DNA from: Streptomyces cahuitamycinicus | GTDB lineage: Bacteria; Actinomycetota; Actinomycetes; Streptomycetales; Streptomycetaceae | DNA length: 46,051 nucleotides | Assembly: GCF_002891435.1 (NCBI RefSeq) | Contig: NZ_POUC01000017.1 | Location: forward strand, 1-46,051 | Direction: 5' to 3' | Part shown: piece by piece, positions 8,871 through 15,712 of the stretch | How positions within the stretch are numbered: the stretch's first letter is position 1 | Layout: each line of letters begins with the position of its first letter | Position numbers and translations under genes: made by a program | The notes under the pieces: model-generated | What the model was told of the DNA's origin: nothing | Database searches by the model: none | The model's input: the letters and a program-made list of their open reading frames with translations, nothing else

Positions 8871-9746
8871 TCAGCCGTAGGTGTAGAAGCCCGAGCCCGA
8901 CTTGCGGCCCAGCCGGCCCGCGTCGACCATGCGCTGCAGGAGCGGGGGAGCGGCGTAAAGGGGCTCCTTGTACTCCTCGTACATGGACTGCGCGACCGAG
9001 ACGACCGTGTCCAGGCCGATCAGGTCGGACAGCTTCAGCGGGCCCATCGGGTGGGCGCAGCCCATCTCCATGCCGTTGTCGATGTCCTCGCGGCTGGCGA
9101 TGCCCGTCTCGAACATCCGGATCGCGGAGAGCAGGTACGGGATCAGCAGCGCGTTGACCACGAAGCCGGAGCGGTCCTGGGCACGGATGGCGTGCTTGCC
9201 CAGCAGCTTCTCCGCGAACAGCTGGGCGCGCCCTATGGTGCCCTCGGACGTGGTCAGCGCCGGGATCAGCTCGACGAGCTTCTGCACCGGAGCCGGGTTG
9301 AAGAAGTGGATGCCGATGACCTGGTCGGGCCGCGAGGTCGCCACCGCCAGCTTCACCAGCGGGATGGACGAGGTGTTGGAGGCCAGGATCGCGTCCGGCC
9401 GGGTCACGACCTGGTCCAGGACCTGGAAGATCTCGGTCTTGACCTGCTCGTTCTCGACGACGGCCTCGATCACGAGGTCACGGTCGGCGAACTCGCCGAG
9501 ATCCGTGGTGAAGCTCAGACGGGCCAGCGTGGCCTCCTGCTCCTCCTCGGTGATCTTGCCGCGCTCGGCCGCCTTGGCCAGGGAGGTGAACAGCCGGGTG
9601 CGGCCGATCTCCAGGGCTTCGCCGGTGGTCTCGGCGACCATGACGTCCAGGCCGGCCCGGGCGCACACCTCGGCGATCCCCGCGCCCATCTGACCGCAGC
9701 CCACGACTCCGACGCGTGCAATGTCTCCCGCTGGGATGTCCGTCAC
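8871..9746 (-). CDS. 3-hydroxybutyryl-CoA dehydrogenase
   Basis: 291 aa from the GTG at 9746, preferred because AAAGGGA lies just upstream and the protein then begins MTDIPAGDIARVGVVG; an ATG at 9773 in the same frame would add nine residues. The N-terminal Rossmann fold has GCGQMGAG near residues 16-23 for NAD(P). The central SNTSSIP and HFFNPAPVQKLVE segments contain the catalytic His, and the C-terminal helical domain has AHPMGPLKLSDLIGLD. It interconverts acetoacetyl-CoA and 3-hydroxybutyryl-CoA, in fatty-acid oxidation, butyrate/PHB metabolism or ethylmalonyl-CoA precursor supply. No other pathway genes are adjacent. Confidence 0.93.
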   Translation of the reverse strand: MTDIPAGDIARVGVVGCGQMGAGIAEVCARAGLDVMVAETTGEALEIGRTRLFTSLAKAAERGKITEEEQEATLARLSFTTDLGEFADRDLVIEAVVENEQVKTEIFQVLDQVVTRPDAILASNTSSIPLVKLAVATSRPDQVIGIHFFNPAPVQKLVELIPALTTSEGTIGRAQLFAEKLLGKHAIRAQDRSGFVVNALLIPYLLSAIRMFETGIASREDIDNGMEMGCAHPMGPLKLSDLIGLDTVVSVAQSMYEEYKEPLYAAPPLLQRMVDAGRLGRKSGSGFYTYG

Positions 9747-9818
9747 ATCGTCCCTTTCGCTGCTGATCCACATCCGGGCAGGTTCGCCGGGTCCCGGGGC
9801 CTGCTCCGTTCGTGCACG

Positions 9819-9843
9819 TTACTCCGAAGTATCGATGATCGAT
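9819..9843. promoter_or_regulatory. Palindromic sites between divergent dehydrogenase and glycosidase genes
   Basis: TTACTCCGAAGTAT (TACT/AGTA arms) is followed directly by ATCGAT-G-ATCGAT, a perfect 13-nt palindrome. Both lie 73-97 nt upstream of the dehydrogenase start and about 80-105 nt upstream of the glycosidase start. Either could be an operator; the regulator is not identifiable. Confidence 0.3.
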
Positions 9844-9923
9844 CGCGGGGGTCGGGTCCGCGTCGGGCATGCTGGGCCCGAACGATCCGCGACCGGCGGA
9901 TCCGCGGCTTTTGGGGCATGCGG

Positions 9924-11153
9924 ATGGGACGAGTGTCACGCAGGGCGTTCGCGGTGGCGGCGCTGTCGGCCTTCACGATGATGCCTCAGGCGTCGGCCGC
10001 GACCGGACGCCGGGGCGGAGCACCGGACTCCGAGATGCGGGGCGTCTGGATCGCCACCGTGGCCAACCGCGACTGGCCCTCGAAGGCCGGGCTCACCGCG
10101 TCGCAGCAGCGCGCCGAACTGCTCACCCATCTCGACACCGCCGTCCGCAACCGGCTCAACACCGTGTTCTTCCAGGTCCGCCCCACGGCGGACGCCCTGT
10201 GGCCCTCGCCGTACGAGCCCTGGTCGCAGTACCTCACCGGCACCCAGGGCAAGGACCCCGGCTGGGACCCGCTGGGCACGGCGGTCGAGGAGGCGCATGC
10301 GCGGGGCCTCCGGCTGCACGCCTGGTTCAACCCGTACCGGGTCGCCACGCACGCCGACCCGACCCGGCTCGCCGCGTCCCATCCCGCCCGCGAGAACCCC
10401 GACTGGGTGGTGACGTACGGCGGGAAGCTCTTCTACGACCCGGGGCTGCCCGAGGTCCGCGCCTTCGTCGAGGACGCGATGCTGGACGCGGTGGCGAAGT
10501 ATCCCGTGGACGGCGTCCACTTCGACGACTACTTCTACCCGTACCCCGTGGCGGGGCAGAGCTTCGACGACGACGCGGCCTACGACGAGCACGGCGGCGG
10601 CTTCCCGGACCGTGCGGCCTGGCGGCGGGACAACATCGACCGGCTGGTGCGGGAGACGGCGGACCGCATCAAGGAGGTCCGGCCGGATGCCCGCTTCGGC
10701 ATCAGCCCCTTCGGCGTGTGGCGCAACGCCGCGACCGACCCGCTCGGCTCGGACACGCGGGCGGGCGTGGAGACGTACGACGATCTGCACGCCGACACGC
10801 GGAAGTGGGTGCGCGAGGGCTGGATCGACTACATCGTCCCGCAGCTGTACTGGAACATCGGTTTCGCCGCCGCCGACTACGCGAAGCTGGTGCCCTGGTG
10901 GGCGGAGGTCGCGAACGGCAGCCCGACACAGCTCTACGTGGGGGAGGCGCTGTACAAGGCGGGTGACCCGGCGCAGACCGCGGCGTGGCAGGAGGCGGGC
11001 GAACTCTCCCGGCACCTGACGCTGGCCGGGCAGTACCCGCAGGTCCGCGGACACGTCTACTTCGCCGCCAAGGACGTGGCGGCCGACCGGATCGGGGCGA
11101 TGGCGCGGGTCGTCGCCGACCACTACGGGCAGCCGGCTCCGCCCCCGCGCTAA
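9924..11153 (+). CDS. Exported family-10-like glycosyl hydrolase (GHL10/DUF187 type)
   Basis: 409 aa from ATG 9924, chosen because GGGG lies about 7 nt upstream; ATG 9918 is too close to it. The N-terminus is a Tat-like signal peptide (VSRRAFAVAALSAF, AxA-type cleavage near QASA-A). The mature part starts EMRGVWIATVANRDWPS, the hallmark of GHL10 proteins, and continues as a TIM barrel with FFQVRPTADALW, HAWFNPYRV, PVDGVHFDDYFYPYP and FGISPFGVWRN. Acidic residues in the FDDYFYPYP strand are probable catalytic or ligand residues. The substrate is probably a cell-wall or extracellular polysaccharide, but that is inference. Confidence 0.88.
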   Translation: MGRVSRRAFAVAALSAFTMMPQASAATGRRGGAPDSEMRGVWIATVANRDWPSKAGLTASQQRAELLTHLDTAVRNRLNTVFFQVRPTADALWPSPYEPWSQYLTGTQGKDPGWDPLGTAVEEAHARGLRLHAWFNPYRVATHADPTRLAASHPARENPDWVVTYGGKLFYDPGLPEVRAFVEDAMLDAVAKYPVDGVHFDDYFYPYPVAGQSFDDDAAYDEHGGGFPDRAAWRRDNIDRLVRETADRIKEVRPDARFGISPFGVWRNAATDPLGSDTRAGVETYDDLHADTRKWVREGWIDYIVPQLYWNIGFAAADYAKLVPWWAEVANGSPTQLYVGEALYKAGDPAQTAAWQEAGELSRHLTLAGQYPQVRGHVYFAAKDVAADRIGAMARVVADHYGQPAPPPR

Positions 11154-11350
11154 GGGGTCCTTTCACTGAGCCCGTCCGGGTCGCGCGCTCCGGCACCGCA
11201 CCTCGCCGCGGTGCCGAAACGCCCACGTGGCTCCCCCAAGCTCTCGGCTTCGCTCGAACAGGGGCACCCCCGTCGAAGGCGCTCCGGCGCCTTGCGACGC
11301 ACGGCACCAGACCACGCGACCTGACCGGACGCTCAAGGTGAAAGGACCCC
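11154..11350. repeat. 197-bp inverted-repeat element filling a convergent gap
   Basis: The ends are perfect 13-bp inverted repeats, GGGGTCCTTTCAC (11154-11166) and GTGAAAGGACCCC (11338-11350). The similarity continues inwards imperfectly for about 45 nt. Inside are two perfect hairpins: CGGCACCGC/GCGGTGCCG (11191-11216) and AAGGCGC-TCCG-GCGCCTT (11276-11293). It begins directly after the glycosidase TAA and ends 4 nt before the stop of the DUF1918 gene, so it fills the space between convergent genes. It codes for nothing and shows no clear target-site duplication. MITE-like by form; bidirectional termination is the likely effect. Confidence 0.65.
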
Positions 11351-11354
11351 CGAG

Positions 11355-11555
11355 TCACGGCCCGGTGGTGGTCTCCCTGTGCCGGATCTCCGTGTCCGGC
11401 CCGGGCGAGCACACGCCCTCGTGCCCGTCCTCGAACCGGACACGGTACGGGGGGCCGCCCTCCTGGCCGAGCACTTCGACGATCTCGCCGATCTTGTCGT
11501 GCTGACCGACCACCCTGCCGTGCTGGACAAGCTGGTCGCCCACGGTTGCGCGCAT
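11355..11555 (-). CDS. DUF1918 small protein
   Basis: 66 aa from ATG 11555, which has GAGGAGG 6 nt upstream; the open frame continues five codons further but without a ribosome site. The sequence MRATVGDQLVQHGRVVGQHD, then IGEIVEVLGQEGGPPYRVRFEDGHE, is the DUF1918 fold, a small SH3-like barrel common in actinomycetes. The function is not known. It lies downstream of the EamA gene on the same strand (94 nt gap) and ends against the 197-bp inverted-repeat element. Confidence 0.9.
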   Translation of the reverse strand: MRATVGDQLVQHGRVVGQHDKIGEIVEVLGQEGGPPYRVRFEDGHEGVCSPGPDTEIRHRETTTGP

Positions 11556-11649
11556 CTGGGGCCTCCTCACGAGGTGCGGAGCAGCGGTCCGTGGCCTGGC
11601 GGGTCCACGGCGCAGGGCGCCTGCCGGCAGGGGCCCCGCGCCGTCCCGC

Positions 11650-12571
11650 TCAGCCGCGTGATCGCTGTGTGACGGCGATGCAGAACAGCACCGCCGCGGC
11701 CGTCAGCGGGGCGGCGACCGTGAGGTGCTCGCCCAGCAGCAGCACCGACCACACCAGTGTGAGCAGCGGCTGGGCGAGCTGCAACTGGCTGGCCTTGGGG
11801 ATGCCGATGGCCGCCATACCGCGGTACCAGACGACCAGCCCGACGAACTGGGAGCCCGCCGCGACCCACAGCAGTCCGGTGACGCTGTGCGCGGTCAGCC
11901 GCACGGGCTCCTGCGTCAGGGCGAGCGCGGCGACGGGCACCGTCAGCGGCAGGCACAGCACCAGAGCCCAGCCGATCACCTGCCAGCCCGGCATGACCCG
12001 GGCCAGCCGGCCGCCCTCGGTGTAGCCGGCCGCGCAGACCAGCAGCGCGGCGAAGAGGTACAGGTCGGCGGTGGTCAGGGCGCCGCCGCTCTGCTGCGCG
12101 GTGAAGGCCAGCACCGCCGCCGCGCCCGCGCAGGCCGCGATCCAGAAGGTGCGCGAGGGCCGGGTGCCCACGCGCAGCGCGGAGAGGAGAGCCGTCGTCA
12201 GCGGCAGCAGCCCGACCACGACGGCGGCGTGCGCGGTGGTGGAGGTCTCCAGCGCGAGCGTGGTGAGCAGGGGGAAACCGAGGACGACACCGGCCCCGAC
12301 GACCGCGAGCCCCGGCCAGTGGCGGCGGGCCGGCGGCGGGCACACGCAGCAGCAAGAGCGCGGTGCCCGCGATCACCGCGGCCAGGACGCTCCGCACGGC
12401 GACCAGCGACCAGGGCCCGAAGCCCTCCAGCCCCCAGGCGGTGGCCGGGAACGTCAGGGAGAAGGCGACGACGCCGAGGGCGGCCTGAAGGGTGCCGAAC
12501 CCGGGGCGCTCCGGGCCCGGGGTGGCGACTGCTATCGGGGATGCCGTAGTAGCGCTACTCTGTGCTCTCAT
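11650..12571 (-). pseudogene. DMT/EamA-family transporter interrupted by a +1 frameshift
   Basis: Two overlapping frames make one protein. The first encodes the N-terminus (MRAQSS, then LQAALGVVAFSLTFPATAWGLEG and LAAVIAGTALLLLRVP). The second continues from the next helix (RRHWPGLAVVGAGVVLGFPLL) to the end (LLGEHLTVAAPLTAAAVLF). Removing one C from the CCC run on the minus strand (GGG at 12338-12340 on the plus strand) joins them as RVPPPARRHWPG, giving 306 aa with about ten membrane helices, the normal EamA size. So this is either a recent inactivating insertion or a sequencing error in a GC-rich run. Its ATG overlaps the divergent MocR gene's ATG. EamA transporters are often paired with MocR regulators. 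Confidence 0.8.
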
Positions 12572-12572
12572 G
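12548..12572. promoter_or_regulatory. Shared start site: 12-nt palindrome, leaderless -10 and CATG double start
   Basis: AGTAGCGCTACT (12548-12559) is a perfect palindrome. TACTCT (12556-12561) is a good -10 for the MocR gene, ending 8 nt before its ATG at 12570, which would make the mRNA leaderless. The minus-strand ATG (12571-12569) shares two bases with it. On the minus strand TACGCT lies 5 nt before the EamA ATG. No Shine-Dalgarno sequence is present on either side. Confidence 0.5.
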
Positions 12573-14006
12573 CAAGAGCGTAGCAGCGTAGGTGAACTGG
12601 CCGAACAGCTGAGGCGAGAACTCGACCGCTACTCACCCGGTGGAAAGCTGCCGTCGAGCCGAGCGCTTGTCGAGCGGTTCCGGGTGAGCCCGGTGACGGT
12701 GTCGCGCGCCCTGGCGCAGCTCGCCGCCGAGGGACTGGTGGTCACCCGGCCCGGCGCGGGCGCCTTCCGCGCTCAGGCCCGTTCGGCGCCGGCCCCCGCC
12801 GGGGACACCTCCTGGCAGGAGGTCGCGCTCAGCGCCGACGGTGCCGCCGACCTCGTGCCGCGCTCGGTCGACGCCTCCGGGGTACTGGTGTCGCTGGCCG
12901 CACCGCCGCCCGGCGTGATCGAGTTCAACGGCGGCTACCTGCACCCGTCGCTGCAGCCGGAGCGGGCGATGGCCGCCGCCCTCTCGCGGGCCGGGCGCCG
13001 TCCCGGTGCCTGGGGACGGCCGCCCATGGAAGGGCTGCCGGAGCTGCGCGAGTGGTTCGCGCGGAGCATCGGCGGCGCGGTCACGGCCGCCGAGGTGCTG
13101 ATCACCGCAGGCGGGCAGTCCGCGCTCACCACCGCCCTGCGCGCCCTCGCCCCGCCAGGCGCCCCCGTCCTGGTCGAATCGCCGACCTACCCCGGCATGC
13201 TCGCCATCGCCCGTGCCGCCGGCCTGCGCCCGGTGCCCGTCCCGGTGGACGCCGACGGCGTGCGACCGGAGCTGCTCGCCGACGCGTTCCGGGCCACCGG
13301 CGCCCCGGCCTTCGTCTGTCAGCCGCTCTTCCAGAACCCCACCGGCGCGGTCCTCGCGCCAGGGCGGCGCGCCGAGGTGCTGCGCATCGCCCGGGAGGCG
13401 GGCGCGTTCGTCGTCGAGGACGACTTCGTACGGCGGCTGGTGCACGAGGACGCGGGGCCGTTGCCGCGCCCGCTGGCCGCCGACGACCCCGACGGTGTCG
13501 TCGTCCACGTCTCCTCGCTCACCAAGGCGACCTCGCCCAGCTTCCGGGTGAGTGCCCTGGCCGCGCGCGGGCCGGTCCTGGAGCGGCTGCGGGCCATCCA
13601 GGTCGTCGACACGTTCTTCGTGCCGCGCCCGCTCCAGGAGGCGGCACTCGAACTCGTCGGCTCGCCCGCATGGCCGCGTCATCTGCGGGCCGTCTCCGCG
13701 GAGTTGAGGGCACGTCGGGACGCGATGACCGGCGCCCTGGCCCTGCACCTGCCGGAGCTCGCCCTGGCGCACATCCCGTCCGGCGGCTACCACCTGTGGC
13801 CCCGTCTGCCCGACGGAACCGGCGAGGCGGCCCTGGTGTCCGCCGCCCTTCGCGCCGGCGTCGCGATCACCCCCGGCCGCCCCTACTTCAGCGCCGAGCC
13901 GCCCGCCGGGCACATCCGCCTCAGCTTCGCGGCGGTCGCCGGGACAGGGGAGATCGCCGAGGGCGTACGACGGCTGCGCACGGCCTGCGACGAGGCGCTG
14001 GGTTAA
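12570..14006 (+). CDS. MocR-family regulator (GntR HTH fused to PLP aminotransferase fold)
   Basis: 478 aa from ATG 12570; this start places the winged helix (about 5-70, GGKLPSSRALVERFRVSPVT then VSRALAQLAAEG) at the N-terminus as in the family. The large domain (about 110-470) is a fold-type I aminotransferase: INPxGG-like EFNGGYLHPSL, ESPTYPGMLAIARAAG, FVVEDDFVRRL, and the PLP lysine K319 in SSLTKATSPSFRVSA. MocR proteins use PLP or an amino compound as ligand to control neighbours, here presumably the divergent EamA transporter whose start codon it overlaps. No ribosome site precedes it and a -10 (TACTCT) lies 8 nt upstream, so it is probably leaderless. Confidence 0.93.
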   Translation: MQERSSVGELAEQLRRELDRYSPGGKLPSSRALVERFRVSPVTVSRALAQLAAEGLVVTRPGAGAFRAQARSAPAPAGDTSWQEVALSADGAADLVPRSVDASGVLVSLAAPPPGVIEFNGGYLHPSLQPERAMAAALSRAGRRPGAWGRPPMEGLPELREWFARSIGGAVTAAEVLITAGGQSALTTALRALAPPGAPVLVESPTYPGMLAIARAAGLRPVPVPVDADGVRPELLADAFRATGAPAFVCQPLFQNPTGAVLAPGRRAEVLRIAREAGAFVVEDDFVRRLVHEDAGPLPRPLAADDPDGVVVHVSSLTKATSPSFRVSALAARGPVLERLRAIQVVDTFFVPRPLQEAALELVGSPAWPRHLRAVSAELRARRDAMTGALALHLPELALAHIPSGGYHLWPRLPDGTGEAALVSAALRAGVAITPGRPYFSAEPPAGHIRLSFAAVAGTGEIAEGVRRLRTACDEALG

Positions 14007-14046
14007 CCGCTCGACGCCCCCGAGGGCCGTCTGCGAGCATCGCGGC

Positions 14047-14487
14047 ATGACCGACACGCCGAGCCTGCCCGAGGGCTGCGAGATCTCCACCGACCCCGGC
14101 CGCGTCGACCGCGAGCGTGTGCACCACTGGCTGTCCACCGACGCGTACTGGGCGCTGGGGCGTACCCGGGAGAAGCAGGACCGGGCGATCGAGGGGTCGC
14201 TCAACTTCGGCGTGTACGAGACGGTTTCCGGGGAGCAGGTCGCCTACGCGCGGGTGATCACCGACCGGGCGACCTTCGGGTGGCTGTGTGACGTGTACGT
14301 CGATCCGTCGGTGCGCGGCAAGGGCGTCGGCGGCGCGCTCGTGGCCGCCGTACGGGACGAGCTGCGGTCGTACGGGGTGAGGCGGGTGCTGCTCGCCACG
14401 CACGACGCGCACGGGGTCTACGAGAAGTTGGGGTTCGCCCCGCTGGAGCGGCCCGAGCACTGGATGGCGCTCGTCTTCGGCCAGTGA
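14047..14487 (+). CDS. GNAT N-acetyltransferase
   Basis: 146 aa. The GNAT core is clear: VAYARVITDRATFGWLCDVY, VDPSVRGKGVGGALVAAV (motif A, acetyl-CoA pyrophosphate loop) and a C-terminal YEKLGFAPLERPEHWM. It resembles the single-domain acetyltransferases annotated only at family level; the acceptor is unknown. It starts 40 nt after the MocR gene. There is no strong ribosome site; TCGACG (14011-14016) and GAGCAT (14035-14040), 18 nt apart and 6 nt before ATG, could give a leaderless transcript. Confidence 0.9.
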   Translation: MTDTPSLPEGCEISTDPGRVDRERVHHWLSTDAYWALGRTREKQDRAIEGSLNFGVYETVSGEQVAYARVITDRATFGWLCDVYVDPSVRGKGVGGALVAAVRDELRSYGVRRVLLATHDAHGVYEKLGFAPLERPEHWMALVFGQ

Positions 14488-14503
14488 AGGCCGGCACACC
14501 CTC

Positions 14504-14560
14504 GGTAACTCGTAGGTAACACCTCTTGACCTGCGCACTTGCTGCGCCCACGATCTCCGC
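14504..14560 (+). promoter_or_regulatory. Leaderless promoter with GGTAAC direct repeat
   Basis: TTGACC (14526-14531), a 17-nt spacer and CACGAT (14549-14554) end 6 nt before the ATG at 14561, and no Shine-Dalgarno is present. Directly upstream of the -35, GGTAAC occurs twice, at 14504-14509 and 14515-14520, with an 11-nt period, so two regulator subunits could bind one face of the helix. Confidence 0.55.
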
Positions 14561-15154
14561 ATGCCACTTCGGGTCACCTTCGTCGCCGCCGCGCGCAGTT
14601 CCCCGGTGCTCGCCGAGCGCTTCGACGACGAGCGCCCGCTGGACCAGGCCGGCTGGGCCGAGGTGGAGCGTGTCGCGCAGGAGCTGCTGCCGCTCGCCGC
14701 GGCCGAACTGCGCTACTGCTCGCCGACTCCGCGCAGCCGGGCGACGGGGGAGGGCCTCGGGTACGCGCCCCTGGTGCAGCTGGGCCTGCGCGACTGTGAC
14801 ATGGGCAGGTGGCGCGGGCTGACCCTGGGCGAGGCGATGGCCAGGGAGCCGGATGCCGTGGACGCCTGGCTGGCCGACCCGCGCGCCACACCGCACGGCG
14901 GGGAGTCGCTGGTCGACTTCATCACCCGGGTCGGCGGCTGGCTGGACACCCGGCCCGTCGAGGACGGCTGCCGGGTCGTGGCGGTGGCCGAGCCGTCCGT
15001 GATCCGGGCGGCGCTGGTGTACGCCCTGAAGGCGCCGCCGTCGACGTACTGGAACATCGACGTCCGCCCGCTGTCGACGACCTCCGTGACGGGCCGGGCG
15101 GGGCGCTGGAACCTGCGCTTCGACGGGGCGTCCGCTCAGGCCTCGCGCGCGTAG
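14561..15154 (+). CDS. Histidine-phosphatase-fold protein lacking the catalytic histidines
   Basis: 197 aa. The fold of the phosphoglycerate-mutase/CobC-like superfamily is visible: a first strand, YCSPTPRSRATGEGLGY, LRDCDMGRWRGLTLGE, HGGESLVDFITRVGGWLD and a late VVAVAEPSVIRAALVYAL. However the N-terminal RHG signature, normally directly after the first strand, reads AARSS, and the second catalytic His (normally in a HGG motif before the VIR helix) reads AEPS. Both histidines needed for the phosphohistidine mechanism are therefore missing, while the HGGES Glu-containing motif remains. It may be a binding or regulatory protein. It overlaps the convergent gene's 3' end by 19 nt and is probably leaderless. 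Confidence 0.8.
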   Translation: MPLRVTFVAAARSSPVLAERFDDERPLDQAGWAEVERVAQELLPLAAAELRYCSPTPRSRATGEGLGYAPLVQLGLRDCDMGRWRGLTLGEAMAREPDAVDAWLADPRATPHGGESLVDFITRVGGWLDTRPVEDGCRVVAVAEPSVIRAALVYALKAPPSTYWNIDVRPLSTTSVTGRAGRWNLRFDGASAQASRA

Positions 15155-15576
15155 CCGGTGCGCAGGAACAGGTCCTTGGCGGGGCCGCGGATGTGCCACA
15201 CCGTCCGCCAGTGGTCCGCGTCCAGAACGGTGAACTCCCCGCGGTAGAGGTCCGCCGAGCAGGGATGGCCGGCGGCGTGGCGGCCGGACGTCAGGTCGAG
15301 GTCGTGGAACGGCCTCCCGTCGGCGAACCGCACGTCCGCCGTGCCGCCCGGACCCGGCAGGAACCGCAGGGTCCGCTCCGCGGGCCGGGCGACGCCCTGC
15401 CAGACGAAGGTGCCGGACTCGTGGTGCAGCAGCCCGCCGGTCTTCTCCGCGCGGAACTCGGTGGTGCCGGTGAACTCCCCTTCCGCGCCGCTCGCCAGGT
15501 CCCGCACCGACCGTGTCACGCGCCAGCGCCCGGCCAGATACGCCAGCACGTCCGGCACTGGCCAGAACTCGCCCAT
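15136..15576 (-). CDS. DUF6314-like protein
   Basis: 146 aa from ATG 15576 (MGEFWPVPDVLAYLAGRWRV), with GGAGAG 8 nt upstream; the open frame extends over the promoter of the arabinofuranosidase gene but lacks a good start there. The sequence, with SGAEGEFTGTTEF, GLLHHESGTFVWQG, ADVRFADGRPFHDLDL and CSADLYRGEFTVLDADHWRT, belongs to a small actinobacterial family I recall as DUF6314, a lipocalin-like beta barrel by pattern. No function is known. It converges with the phosphatase-fold gene and the last 19 nt of both coding sequences overlap, unusual for this window. Confidence 0.8.
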   Translation of the reverse strand: MGEFWPVPDVLAYLAGRWRVTRSVRDLASGAEGEFTGTTEFRAEKTGGLLHHESGTFVWQGVARPAERTLRFLPGPGGTADVRFADGRPFHDLDLTSGRHAAGHPCSADLYRGEFTVLDADHWRTVWHIRGPAKDLFLRTGYAREA

Positions 15577-15665
15577 CCGGTACCGCTCTCCGTCCCACGC
15601 GTGCTGCGCGACCCATTGACGCGCATCCGTCCCCTCCCTATCTTGCCGTTCGAAGTGCTGATCAA

Positions 15666-15683
15666 TGTCTGATATTTCGAACA
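15666..15683. promoter_or_regulatory. Imperfect palindrome upstream of the arabinofuranosidase gene
   Basis: TGTCTGATATTTCGAACA matches its own reverse complement at 12 of 18 positions and sits 30-47 nt before the ATG, in a notably AT-rich patch. A sugar-responsive repressor site is plausible; no regulator gene is adjacent. Confidence 0.35.
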
Positions 15684-15712
15684 CTCCTCTATCAGAGAGC
15701 CGCGGAGTATCC

